From Zoroaster sp. YZ-2022 (Eukaryota > Echinodermata > Asteroidea > Forcipulatida > Zoroasteridae), in the NCBI GenBank assembly GCA_029582265.1, contig CM055833.1, positions 31,524,288 to 31,588,287 of the forward strand: a stretch of 64,000 nt of DNA, in the 5' to 3' direction. Every line of letters begins with the position of its first letter. Position 1 is the first letter of the stretch. The notes beneath the pieces were generated by a model that saw nothing but the letters and a program-made list of their open reading frames with translations, did not search any database and was not told where the DNA came from. The translations under genes were made by a program, and so were the position numbers. Below are positions 39,535 through 51,203 of the stretch, in pieces.

Positions 39535-39566
<32 letters not shown>
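39535..39566. repeat. (TA)n microsatellite
   Basis: Short TA run at the right border of the mariner-type element, probably part of the same target microsatellite as 37600-37794. Confidence 0.9.
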
Positions 39567-39569
<3 letters not shown>

Positions 39570-39735
39570 GTAAGATTCGTAACAGTATATATATTTGAAA
39601 GTAGTTTATTCGTGTGTGTTTGCCCTTCTGAGGTCGAGGCCATCGATATGTCCCGTGCTTAGTGTTTGTCATAATTTTAGCGGTACATAGATGGTTTGAA
39701 TCGGAAAGTATTATTCAAACATTATAAGAGGGTAT

Positions 39736-40437
39736 TGTTGCATTCCCACTATTGTGGGTCAACAAAATAATATGGGCGGACACAAACTTTGTTGTGAAAA
39801 TATGAAATGGGGTTGGTTTATTATCATTCTCTCTACTCAACAATAATAAAAGGCACTAATGACATGTATAAAAAAGAGTGGTAGTGACTTGTAGTTCAAT
39901 AGTTAGACTTATCTTGTACTTTACATAATACGAGTTCCGAATGGTGTGTAGAGTACCAACTATAAAGGGATCGGATACAGCCAGTAGGACCATCATTGCA
40001 TGAGGGGAGCAGCGGTTGCGCATTGGAGCACGGCACACGGACCTAGGCCTACGACAGAGCGGGTCAGTCACGGTGACTGTTCGGCCGTGCTACACCCACG
40101 AACCGTGTTCGGTGTGTAGGGTGGACTCCGAGGAAAGTAGGCGAAAAATAGACTTAAGTCCAAAGGACGGCTCCAAGCCACGTGGCGGGAGGGTGTGGCA
40201 CGCACACAAGGCTCTCGCTGGTGTTGCATTATGCATTGCGTTGGCACTGGATATGCATGAGCAAAAGTAGCGGCCTTGTATGGATTGCATATTCATAGCG
40301 GACAATCGAGGGTCCGGGGAAACAAACCCTGTGACTTAGAGTGCAAGAAATTACATCGTAAGCAAAATATTGCAAGTGGAAGAAGTGAAATAGAGGGCGC
40401 TAATATTTATCAAAATCAAAGGGTAAGATTCGTAACA
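39736..40437 (+). repeat. LTR-like repeat A (possible solo LTR)
   Basis: Starts TGTTGCATTCCC and ends AAGATTCGTAACA, the TG...CA form of an LTR, with GTAT immediately before and after, consistent with a 4-bp target duplication. It matches 41355-42618 along its length except for about 560 bp missing here. No gag-pol genes are nearby, so it would be a solo LTR. The end motif GGGTAAGATTCGTAACAG also occurs at 39567. Confidence 0.6.
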
Positions 40438-40776
40438 GTATATTATGCACTGCATAATATGCAGTATACATATAGAGGTTGTAAATTGGTCATCAGACTG
40501 TCTTTTGTTAATAATTTTGAGAAAGAAACATCTTAGCAACTTCATGTGTAAAAGAGCGTACCGGTACATAATTATTTGAACGAAAATGTACCCATAGGCA
40601 CAGTTACCGGGTATTGCAAGGATTTACCAGATAGTGCGGATGAAAATATGGCGCTTCCGGTTGAAACATTGCGAAAACTCATTTGATAAGACGATGGCAA
40701 AGTTTCGGTCGAGGCAGATCATGAGGCAATACCCCAGTAAAAACCAGGTATAACATGCAGGCGGGTTTGTGTTTTC

Positions 40777-40782
<6 letters not shown>

Positions 40783-40837
<55 letters not shown>
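40783..40837. repeat. (TA)n microsatellite
   Basis: Uninterrupted TA run between the two LTR-like repeats. Confidence 0.95.
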
Positions 40838-40841
<4 letters not shown>

Positions 40842-41354
40842 ACGATCCGAAAATCTTCAAACTATAGGTGAATGCAAATTATTCAAAAAGCCTGAATTTT
40901 CTCAGATGCAACAAAGAAATCAAACAAGGTCACACTGATATAAAGAACAAAGAAACAAAGTGATTTAATAATGAAAATATCAACCGTTCCAAATATCGAT
41001 GGGTTTAACAAGCGTACAATGATTAGGGTAAACAAGTGTACATTAAGAAAATATCTTATACTAAATAAGAAGAAGATCTTACGGGCGACTGAGCAGGCTC
41101 CAGCGAAAACGACACCAAAAACAGTTCTCTGACACGGTGTAAATAGAGCTGGACGTGGGGCGAATTCACCTCCAACAAACGGCCGGAAATAGACGAAACC
41201 ACGGGGACGCAAGTCGACTACCGTGACAAAATATGGGAATGAAGAAATCCCAAAAATACTGAACTGTAGATTTAGTTCACAAAACGTCTCTTCCGGAATT
41301 AAATTCAGCTCTCAGACAGAGTGTTAAAGTTTGTATCCCACCGCTAGCCACCAG
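40838..41354. other. Between the LTR-like repeats; no gene recognised
   Basis: Begins TGTTACGATCCGAAAATC, faintly like an LTR start. No open frame with a recognisable domain. Confidence 0.3.
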
Positions 41355-42618
41355 TGTTGCATTCCCCACTTTTGTGGGTCAACAAAATAATAGTTGGACA
41401 CAAACTTTGTTGTGACAATCTCAATCAATGGGGTTGGTTTATTATTAACGTCACTATTTAACAATGGCACTAGTAACATGTATGACAGGAGTGGTAGCGT
41501 ATAGGTACATGTCAATAGTTAAACTTATATACTTGTGCTAAGTTCCGAATAGGGTGTACGAATACCAACTATTGGGTACAGTCAGTGGGGACCATCGTTC
41601 GTTCATGCGGCTTGTCACTCGGCATACGGTACGGGCACTGCTATACCGAGAGACGGGCGGCTGGTCGGTCTCTACGACGGGGACCACCGGGGCTTGACTA
41701 CACTGGGTGTCTGGACGGGGCCAGAGTGTGTACCATACCGCATTAGCTACATGTAGGCGAACCAATGGCCATATCGACGCCCTGCACCATTGGTTCAACG
41801 AACGAGGCTCTGGACCGTAATAGTTCGGTATATCGCACTGTCATGGATCGGATCGGATCGAGTCGCATAGATTTCATTCGGAACCGCACTTCTGCTGAGA
41901 TCAGGAAATCTTGGGGATTATATAAAAATCTGGGGCCTAGGAATGAATAAAACATAAGCCTAATCTAGCGTCTTAGCCAATGAGAAGCTTGGCTTCCGCG
42001 TCTAAGGGTAGAAACGTGTGCAAAATCATGACATACAACAGGTCCTTGTTCCATATAAGGAAAGGTATTTGACGAAAGTGAAGTGAGTGACAACTTAGAA
42101 AGGAGGGCGTGTTCAAGGGGAAAATGCTTACTGGGCATGTTAAGCTATTTGCTTGGATGCTAAGCTATTACTGCATGAGGGGAAACAGCGGCTGTGCTTG
42201 GGTAGGGAGCACTACACGCGGGCCACGGCTAATGACTGAGCGGGACAGTCACGGTGACTGTTTGGCCGTGGTTCACCCACGAACCGTGTTCGGTGTGAAG
42301 GGGTGGACTCCGAGGAAAGTATTCGGAAAATAGACTAAGTCCAAAGGACGGCTCCAGCCACGTGGCGGGAGGGTGTGGCACGCACGCAAGGCTCTCGCTG
42401 GTGTTGCATTATGCATTGCGTTGGCGCTGGATATGCATGAGCAAAAGTAGCGTCCTTGTATGGATTGCATATTCATAGCGGACAATCGAGGGTCCGGGGA
42501 AACAACCCTGGGACTTAGACTGCTTGAAATTGCATCGTCAGCAAAATATTAGAAGTGGAAGAAGTGAACTATAAGGGGTGCTAATATTTATCAAAATCAA
42601 AGGGTAAGATTCGTAACA
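41355..42618 (+). repeat. LTR-like repeat B
   Basis: TGTTGCATTCCCC to TTCGTAACA, the longer relative of repeat A. Shared blocks include GGGTCAACAAAATAAT, CACAAACTTTGTTGTGA, CACGAACCGTGTTCGGTGTG, CCAAAGGACGGCTCCA and TGCATTATGCATTGCGTTGG. The flanks CCAG and GTAG do not form a clean target duplication, so it might be a diverged solo copy or one end of a deleted element. Confidence 0.55.
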
Positions 42619-43221
42619 GTAGAAAGAATGACACCTATCCACTTTTGGACCGCCAAGGCATGAGAAAATGTAAAAATCGAAATTTTGGATAGCTGAAAAA
42701 TGAAAATTTGGAAAAATGGGTTTTACCAAAACGTTAAATCTCATTTTCTGCTACCAGAAAAGTAAAAAACTAGAAAAATACATTTTACGAAAACGTTGAT
42801 TTTGCTTTTCTACTGTAAATGACAGAAAATTGAGTTGCATTTTATCCTCGATCCTTAATTCGTGCATTGTGTGTGCAATGGCCGCGCACGAGGACTAGGG
42901 GGGTTTGGATAGCTAAGTGGGGCAAATTATGCGACCAAACCATTCCGATGCGCCTTGGTCAAGGCTACCGTGCAGTATTTCATGACTGTTTTTGATCAGT
43001 GCGCCCGGTGTATGCTTATCATATGCGTCTGTTATATTTTCTTTACATGGTGAAACCACTGATTTTTATTGTACCATCTATGATTCTACTGACTGTATGG
43101 AGCGTCATGCACTTACATTGAAGCCACTATAGTATATGCCATGTTACTACTCTCCTAAACCACGCATTGTAATGCTACACAGGGAGAATCATCCTCCCAT
43201 GTGCCAACCCTCATTTTTTTT
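42619..43221. other. No gene recognised
   Basis: AT-rich first half with repeated AAAATG/GAAAAT pieces, then unremarkable sequence. Nothing supportable. Confidence 0.35.
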
Positions 43222-43911
43222 AGCCGTGTTCGCACTGGACTTTTTTTGGTAAAACTTACCGAGACGATGGGTACTTTTCCCATTTTAAGTCCAGTGCGGA
43301 CAGCCTAGGACATTTTCCTCTCAGTTACTTTTCCTGAGTCCAGCGGTTACTTTTACTGGCCAACTGCTGCCCAGGAAAACTTCCCAGGTAACTTTTCCCG
43401 AGACGATAAGTCCAGTGCGGACAGTGCGAGTCGGTAAAAGCGGCTCAGGAAAACGAACATCCGGCCCGAGAGCAACGTCGTGCTACACAGGGACACCACG
43501 CATGCGCTTTGCATTGTTTCACCGCGTACGCGGTGTAGCAAGTTTTCTGTGCGTTGTTGTTGTTCCTCTTTTTGGCGCAATCATGGCAAATATTATCATT
43601 GATACAGTCGGAAGTTTGATTGGTGCTACCAGTACATCATTTCCAGATGATAATGAAGGACGTCAACGTCGTGTCTTACGACGAAAGAAAGCACGAGAAC
43701 GGATGTGTCGGCTAAAAATAGCTGTGGAAAGGTCACGCAAAGCGCCCTCATGAGTCATTATACTGACAGCTCGGTTACTTCTCCCACGGTCTCGGTAAAA
43801 TTTTCCCGTGTCGAAAGTCCAAGTGCGGACAGAGGTTAAATTTAATCATTTTTCATTTTACCATCGTCTCGGTAAAACCTTCCCCAAAAAAAGTCCAGTG
43901 CGAACACGCCT
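43222..43911. mobile_element. Non-autonomous inverted-repeat DNA transposon
   Basis: Terminal repeats of about 45 bp: AGCCGTGTTCGCACTGGACT at the left and its near-complement AGTCCAGTGCGAACACGCCT at the right, followed inward by GGTAAAACTTACCGAGACGA / TCGTCTCGGTAAAACC. The motif AAGTCCAGTGCGGACAG is repeated internally near 43290, 43410 and 43815. The flanking TTT/TTA is compatible with a 3-bp Harbinger-type duplication but imperfect. A short internal open frame (MANIIIDTVGSLIG) has no known domain. Confidence 0.7.
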
Positions 43912-43935
43912 TTATCCTCTATCCATGTCAGTATA

Positions 43936-44028
43936 ACCATAGAGAAAGGTCCTTTCTCTATGGTATAACCATGGTATAACCATGGTATAACCATGGAGGA
44001 AGGAAACATCTGTTTCCTTCCTCCATGG
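43936..44028. repeat. Tandem palindromes / foldback hairpins
   Basis: ACCATAGAGAAAGG-T-CCTTTCTCTATGGT (43936-43964), then repeated ATGGTATAACC units, then an 18-bp perfect stem CCATGGAGGAAGGAAACA / TGTTTCCTTCCTCCATGG with a 2-base loop (43991-44028). It is related to 7918-7966. Confidence 0.85.
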
Positions 44029-45180
44029 TATAATATTAATAGAGATCAATGGGTGGCAGTCATTTTCACATGTTTGTTGACCTGTAATGCCATAGACTCT
44101 AATGTTCCATGGTAGGAACATGGTCTCATTTCCGTTTGCGGTAACACCATGTGTTTATTTCAACTATCGCTAAGTGAGGTACAGGTTCTGAAAATAACCT
44201 TTATCGCACAACTCGTGGTTCAGGGGAGAACCAATATTGGGCAACTTGTTTCTCAGTGAGAACGTGGTTCAGGGAGAACCATGGGGACTTCAAGGGGACT
44301 TCTCTACATTTCGATTAGTGTGCTTTAATCTTCGTCTTATAATGGCCATACCCACCACTGAGACTGTATTTGACTACCGCCGTATTATATCCAGAAGAGC
44401 GAGCTTACACGTCTTACCACCTAATCACAAGTGTCACGAAATAATTATGATAATTCTTCCCTGGGATTGTGTTAATTGAAGGTGTGTGGGGTGGATGATT
44501 CAACATTTCCACTTCCTTTTACCGGAAACCCTGTCATAAGGCCTCCCCAAAAAAAGGCTCTGGTTTCCGGTGATAGGTCGGCTTCAAAATCGGTGAGGTA
44601 ACGGGCTTCTTTTTGCCCCTTTTTTACCCCTAACCAGAAATCATATACTTTTTTTTTTTTGGGGGGGGGCACGATTTGTAACTTCAAGTCATTAACACTG
44701 CAATGCAACGATATGAGTACTTACAAGTATATCCAATGGTACGTAATACTACCTCACCCACACAAAAACGAACGAAACATTTGTGTTATTGTACAAGCCG
44801 ACCAACCTGTGGGATCCAGGGGAGTAGCACAGTAGTTTCTGACAGGTTGGATTCAATCAAATTAGCTCCAACTCTGGGGTCAATTTCAAAGAGCTACTTA
44901 GCAAATAATCGCTAAGCATTATACAACAGACGACCAGCCAAAGTATAATCATTTGATTTGCAAGTTTGGCTGGTAACAAAGGGAATCTGCTAAGCAAATA
45001 TTTCTGGTAAGCGTTTTTTCCCCTGCTCAGCAGCTCTGTTAAAATGGGCCCTGGTCTTTACCAAGTTCCGATCGTGCTGTGTAAAATGGTTTAAGAAAAA
45101 CTGTGGGCTTTAAAAGGTGGGATGTGGTTTAAAGTGGGCTGCGTTCGTGAGCCCAAGTTCATTGGGAAGTAGGCATAGGA
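44029..45180. other. No gene recognised; small repeats
   Basis: Contains a pair of GTGGTTCAGGG(G)AGAACCA blocks (44215-44285), a T/G homopolymer stretch (44648-44670) and a segment with motifs shared with 7490-7760. No coding evidence. Confidence 0.35.
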
Positions 45181-45188
45181 AAAATGAA

Positions 45189-45255
45189 TACACACACATA
45201 TATATACATATATACACACATATATATATACATATATACATATACACATATACAT
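45189..45255. repeat. CA/TA-rich microsatellite
   Basis: Alternating ACACACATATATATAC units. Confidence 0.9.
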
Positions 45256-45261
45256 TTGTAA

Positions 45262-45460
45262 GGCGTAAAACCCCCTTTTTTGTTGTATCCCTTTGTGTAT
45301 TGTCCTATGTTTATGCCAGCTTTACTACAAGCTGCCACCTCTACCTATTGTGTGGCTCAATAATCACTCCTTTACCCTAGCTTCACCATAAGCTGCCACA
45401 TCTACCTATTGTGTGGCTCAATAATCCTTTGTCAAAGCCTCTGATGAAGGTCCCAATTTA
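45262..45460 (+). mobile_element. Penelope-like element 3' tail fragment
   Basis: Inverted match to the tail of the element at 33835-36325: two copies of CTACCTATTGTGTGGCTCAA with AGCTGCCAC, then CAAAGCCTCTGATGAAGGTC. No coding part remains. Confidence 0.8.
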
Positions 45461-47340
45461 ATTTATACATATATATATATATATGGTTTAGAAGTGGCTT
45501 GACGAGATTAGACCTGTGTGTTGTGTGGATTTATTGAGATTTAAAATTATTTTAAAATGTTTCCTCATTCAGTTTACAAATGTATTACATCCAAACTGTT
45601 TTATTAAGCCTTTTCATCTTCCGAATCAACGACCTTTGGAATGTGTTTTTGTAAAGTTTGTTATTCCATATTTGTAATGGAATAATTTGGGAAGTGCAGT
45701 AACCAAGTCCAAGGTTGTATGCCATCATGTTCATTGCCCTCTGCCATATCAATGGTGTCATTGAAGATGATTGCTTGCAGTTCAGCGTCGCAAAACTATT
45801 CAATGGCTGCAATAATTACCTTTCCAGTTAAAATATATCGTGTTTAAGCCAAGGCCGTCTCTGGTATTCATTGTAATAGCGCCATTCATAACAAACCTTG
45901 TGAATTTGACAATCACTCGGTGATTTCAGTGAATTGAACTTTTTTTTAGTTGAAACATGAAGCAGTGGCTAAACAATCATTCAGTGTTCGGGATACTCTA
46001 GGCCTAGCTCCGTTTCCAATACGAATTATGTTTTTTCATGCCCCAGTGATTTATTTCCTGCAGCATACTTCGTGGCGAAGTGTATGCCTCTACAAGGGGC
46101 CTTTAATAGGGGCAATGAGCTTCTATCCCGTACTTTTATTCCCTTATTATCGGTTATTTGGATAGACCTATTTAGACATTCGAGAAAAGTAAGGTGCAGG
46201 ATTGGTTATTAAAAACAAAATCGTTTCGAAATTTAAAACTTAACTTTGTGTAAAGCTCAAGTTGGTATTAATCTGCGCTAGAAATAATTAAATCTGATGG
46301 GTCGTCATTTTTATGAAAGGGAACAACAAATACAGTTTAACTCTCCTATTCCAATCAATACAGAAAACCATCAGAGTATTTTCATTATTGTCTCACGAAC
46401 GACAGTAACAAGCAGATACAACCATCATGTCAATGTAACATTAGTGTATGTGAAACACAACGCTAATTTTGTATTCATTCTATAACGTGGATTTTGTTGT
46501 ATACACAACTGATTAAAAATGTAAATAAAAGGGAAATCAAGCTGTATTTTATAAGCAACTTAACGTTTTAGGTGCAACATTGATCATTGTTTTAAATACC
46601 TTTGATGTACGTTGCATTTAAAAATTAAAATACCATTAACTGGACAAAAGACATAATATTTATACGGATGAAAAAACGCTTTATTTAAACTTCAGATTAC
46701 ACTACAAAACAAGATGTTAACCAATATAAAACAGTAAGAAAAACAGTATTTAATTTACAGCCATCGTTACATTAAGGACTGGGTTCATACTTCATGCGAA
46801 CACGATAAAGCGAATGTACGTCATAAATTTGCGGAGAATGAGTGATTCGCGCAATCTGAAATTTTTTTCAAATTCAGTGAATAACTCGCCGCTAATCTCA
46901 GTTTTTATTTTATTTTTTTATTTTTTTTTTAATTTTTTTATATATATTTTTTTTGCTTTTGTCACAACATGAAATGTGAACCGGCCAGCTGTCTCCAAGA
47001 ACATGTACAGACTACAGGGAAAGATTTTATTGCCAACAGTATACTATCAGCTTATTATCATGTAGTAATATAGTGAGACTAAGAACTCACAAAAGAAATG
47101 GTTCAAAACCCATAAAACTCGATACTCATGTGGGCCAGCACTTCCATTTACCTAATTTTCCATTTCTGACATGATATTGGTCCGTCTCAGCAGAGAAAAA
47201 GACGTGGACCAGGTGTATCCACAACATGGTCTCAACATACAGGAAGGAAATTAATATTTTTTCTTTTTCATTTTTACATTTGCAGTGTTTGTCCATTTGT
47301 TTGTCTGACTCTTTGCTTTTCACTAATCTCGCTAGCTCTT
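45461..47340. other. No gene recognised
   Basis: AT-rich sequence with a T-rich stretch near 46900-46955. No supportable gene, RNA or element ends. Confidence 0.35.
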
Positions 47341-47600
47341 CCAGCCTTATATGTACTCTCGCTCTCCCTTAACCATTCATGTTTAATACCTCTTCCCAGG
47401 ACAAGCACCTGACCCTGCTTCATGTATATAGGCTACCCTCTTCTCTTGTATTTCTTTCACAACTGACTAACTTCTGCCCACTGTTGTGTTTTATGTATGT
47501 TTGTACTATCGCCCATTTTGCCTTTGAGAAAGAACCTGCTAGGTTCGAAACGTAAGGCAAATAACAATTACTTTGCATTTATACTTCAGGTCCTTTAGGT
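47341..47600. repeat. Possible Penelope-type tail fragment
   Basis: Contains TTTGAGAAAGAACCTGCTAG followed by GTTCGAAACGT, a motif pattern typical of Penelope-like tails. Weak evidence without coding sequence. Confidence 0.3.
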
Positions 47601-47808
47601 TGGTAAGCAGTTTGCAACAGCTAATTCTCCATTATGTAGTAGTTAGAAAATAACATTTACTCGTTAGACATTTAAAATACTAATTTATTAGCCATTCACC
47701 TGATAAGTCAGACCAATGTTTGAAAATCATTATTGTCATCCCAAACCTCGACCCTTCTTAAACAATAGGTTAAAATAACCCTCGAAAGGCTAAAAAAGAA
47801 ACATGTAT

Positions 47809-50444
47809 TTAAAATTTAACAAGTGAACCTATCATAGCTGCAAGAGCAATTACAAAAAGGTTAAATGTCATGGCGCCTGCACTGTTACACAGTTCTCCGG
47901 TGCAGCAAGACTGGCTGATGGTGTTTCCAGGAGACACTTCGTACTTGTTCAGTTCCACGCAATCTCCCTCGAGAGCGGTGTGGCAAGTACGCTGAATGGT
48001 TGGAATGTCTCCTTCAAGCCGGCGTACCTGAATGTGTAAATTATAAACCGATGCTTAAATGGAATACACGGCATTGGTAATGATAGAGAAACTTCATCTG
48101 GGGTATGCATGCTTTATCTGAACCAAAATGATAATATACCAAGAAAATATTCAGTTTAAGACATGCACAAGAACATTGTGAAATGCATTTAGATGTCATG
48201 TACACATTCTAATGTGGAACTTTGTGAAGAACTGTGGCATAGCCAGGATTTTCAGAGTGGATGCACAAACTCAAATGAACCAACAAATTATGTCAATCAG
48301 AAATACCAACAAGTTCGTGAATTTACCAACAGACTATTTTCCCAACACGTGGGGGGTCCCCCTTCCCCCTCGCTACGCCACTGGTAAATAGCCCGATAAC
48401 TTACTGTGCATGATCCATCACATGGGACCTTGCTGATACCAGTGGCCGAAAACGGATCCTTGCAGTTGGCATCTCCAGCTTCGAACCCGGCAATAACTAC
48501 ATGAGTGCAGTTATAACACATGAGAGAGCCTGTACCCTGTGCACACACACCACTGAAGCTGCATGCTGCAAAAATAAGTAATCGATAATGTATAAAATAT
48601 CCATAAGTGAAGGCCCAAAACTGCTTCTATGAATTAAAGTCAGCATACTCGAATCAAGAAATGTTTTAATCAACCGACCTGTGAAAGTTTCAGCCCAATA
48701 CAGATTCTAAATCAAGAGAAAGTTGTTAAAAACATTTTTTTTTACAAGAAACATTTGCAAAACGTTGTCGTCGGCAACTTGTAAATGTGCATATTTGTTT
48801 TTGTTTTGTCTGAAATACCAGCAATTCAGGCCGATACCTAGCCAAATTTGCTGAAAAATAACCGATTTGATTTTCTCCAGAATCAATTTTAATTAGCTTG
48901 ATATCTTTCTTACAAACCATTAAATAAGTAGCAGTGTTTTTTTCAGCGAGAAATCATTGGTAAATTAAAATTTGCGTCGACAAATTTGTAGAAATATAAA
49001 CACAAGTTATCAACTCTATAATTAACGTAACCCTTATGAACATAAGGTCCTTTGCCTGACACATGCCCTGACTATGCATAAACCGTGGTCTCTCTGGTAA
49101 TATTCACATGAACTTGTATATGTACCGCATCCTGTGCACCGGTACAGATTACAGAAGGTGTGCTGGGATGTACTTGTTTATTTCTAATTACTCTACCAAG
49201 ATTTCGCATCAAACCGGTGAAAAGATTTGGTCCAAGTTTTAAATTCACATCACGGTAAGATAATTCAATTGAAGGCCATCATACGCATCAACATGTAAAC
49301 CTATGCAATATACTTGTTTACAAATAGACAGCATATGATAAAACGATTGTTAGGTCGAGGTAAACTTTACAGAATCAAAAGCATGTACCAAGATCATAAC
49401 CTTTAAAAGTCAAAATATCAGCATGTATCCGGTAAAGAAATAAGACGAGGGTGCTTATAAGTGGTGACGAAGTCTCAAAAAGGCAAGCTTGTCCTGTGGA
49501 TACCCCAAATGTGTGCATTTGGAGAATACAATGTACAGGTTTGAGTATAAATTAAATAATGTTCTACTCTTCAAGTAAAATATACATATATACAAATTAA
49601 AACATGTATATAGAGACAAGGCACAAACGGGTTTTAGACTGCACAGCATTCGGATAGCATTATGAGACACCAAACGGGCATCAATAAAATACAATAAAAA
49701 CAACTAAGTAATTTTAAGAAGTAACTTAATTTAAAGGATTTAGAGATCATACATAGAAGGAAAAATTGCAAGACCTTTAACTCAGACCCTGATGATTACC
49801 ACACGTTCGAGCTTGAGAAGTACCAAGGGTGTGATTTGACAAAAGTAAACAATCCTGAAAAATGGATAGCGGGCCTATGTCTCCCTTTCGTCTAAAAGGA
49901 CAAAGGCCCCTGAACCTCCTGGATGTTTAATTATAGGCATGTCACAGGAACCAGTAATAAATCCTGAAATACCACACAGTGGCACGCACGCACGCACACA
50001 GAAACTAGTACGAGTGCAAAAACATGACCTTTTCGAAATCGTTTTTTTTTTTAAATACAAGAATACATTGTTTTCAATTATGATTCCAGATTTGATAAGA
50101 AGACTTCTCAATATAAACCAAGTTTCCTTATGAAAAAGAAAAACGTGCTACTAGTACTGCTTGAAAATAACACTTTCCGCGCAGCTCTTGTCGAAATCGA
50201 GGGAAACTACACTCGGCACCAAACCGAATCGGCTGTTTTGCAAGCTCGGGCAATGACGAATGAATCAAAAGGTGATCCTGGACTCCTACATTGCCCATTT
50301 TTGGAAGTCCCATTCATACCAAATACATCAATTCACAACAAATACATCCGAACACAGTTCCGACGATTATCGAAATAAGCCACACTTTCGGGTGTACGGA
50401 TCTGTTGAAATTATGCTCTCAATCCAGGCCTAGTATTTTTTATA

Positions 50445-50475
<31 letters not shown>

Positions 50476-51203
50476 TATTATTTATTATTATGGCCATATA
50501 TCAAAGTACAAACAACATACATACAAACACTTTCCATGAATAAAAATTAAACGCAATGTAACATTAATAATACAAGTACAAGTACATGAATGTAATGGAA
50601 ACAAGTTGGAATGACTATGATGCAGGGTGGGATGGGGATGGATTGGATGGGGATGGAAGGGGCAGTGGCGGACCGTCAGGGGGGGGCTGGGGGGACAGCC
50701 GTCCCCCGGCCCGGACCCCCCTCCCCAAATAATTTTTTTTTTTTTTTAATTTTCTTTTTTAACATTCTGGTGGAGGGGAATGGGGGTGGGGGGGTGGGGG
50801 GGACCGGGCCCGAGCTGGAACTTACACAAATCAACCGGGCCCTTTATTTTGAGCTCCCCTGAAAACATGAAGTGTAATCATGACGGGTCTCTCGGAAATC
50901 ACGTGTGGTTAGGGAATGATGCCTGGGGGAGGGGCCCGACCGTGCGCTCTGCCCCCCCGGCCCGGCGGTAACTTGTTCCGCTACTGGGAAGGGGAGAGAG
51001 GAATGGGGATAGGGTAGGTATTGGGTAAGGATGGGTGGAAGGGGTGGAAGGGGAGGAATAAGGACAAAGGCAACCCATGCAAATTGTGAGAAATAAACTA
51101 ATGCATTAAAATCCCAAAATCATGCGAGTAAATTGTATTAAATATAACATGGAAACTCACCAGCAACAATGCAGAACAATGTGACAAATGCAAGTTGATT
51201 CAT
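47809..51203 (-). CDS. Ly6/uPAR-domain (three-finger) protein, GPI-anchored, three coding exons
   Basis: Coding exons on the minus strand: 51161-51203 (43 nt), 48405-48565 (161 nt), 47809-48027 (219 nt), 140 residues. Donors GTGAGT and GTAAGT and acceptors TTTTTGCAG and ACATTCAG fit, and the frame closes across both introns. Exon 1 encodes a signal peptide (MNQLAFVTLFCIVA); exon 2 starts the domain with MCYNCTH; exon 3 holds the remaining cysteines and ends SCCTGELCNSAG, then a hydrophobic tail (MTFNLFVIALAAMIGSLV). The mature part has ten cysteines, ending in the CC...CN signature of Ly6/uPAR domains, and the tail fits GPI anchoring. Such proteins act at the cell surface, often modulating receptors or channels; the partner here is unknown. 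A MITE lies in intron 2, close to the exon 2 donor. Confidence 0.88.
48028..48404 (-). other. Intron 2 of the Ly6-like gene
   Basis: GT at 48403-48404 and AG at 48028-48029 on the minus strand. It contains an inverted-repeat MITE (about 48233-48385) ending some 20 bp from the exon 2 donor. Confidence 0.8.
48233..48385. mobile_element. hAT-like MITE in intron 2
   Basis: Ends TGTGGCATAGCC and GCTACGCCACTG are near-complements, the CAGTGGCGTAGC-type terminus of a widespread MITE family; a C/G-rich stretch precedes the right end as in the copies at 50663 and 62144. No clear target duplication, so it is older than those. Confidence 0.65.
50443..50491. repeat. (ATT)n microsatellite
   Basis: TATTATTATTATTATTATTA run in intron 1. 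Confidence 0.92.
50663..50986. mobile_element. hAT-type MITE with 8-bp target duplication
   Basis: Terminal repeats CAGTGGCGGAC and GTTCCGCTACTG; GGAAGGGG is duplicated at 50655-50662 and 50987-50994. The interior has long G and C runs and no coding sequence. Confidence 0.85.

Larger units (their letters stand above)
48566..51160 (-). other. Intron 1 of the Ly6-like gene
   Basis: About 2.6 kb with an ATT microsatellite (50440-50490), a hAT-like MITE (50663-50986) and GGATGGGG-rich simple sequence around it. I see no other gene inside. Confidence 0.75.
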
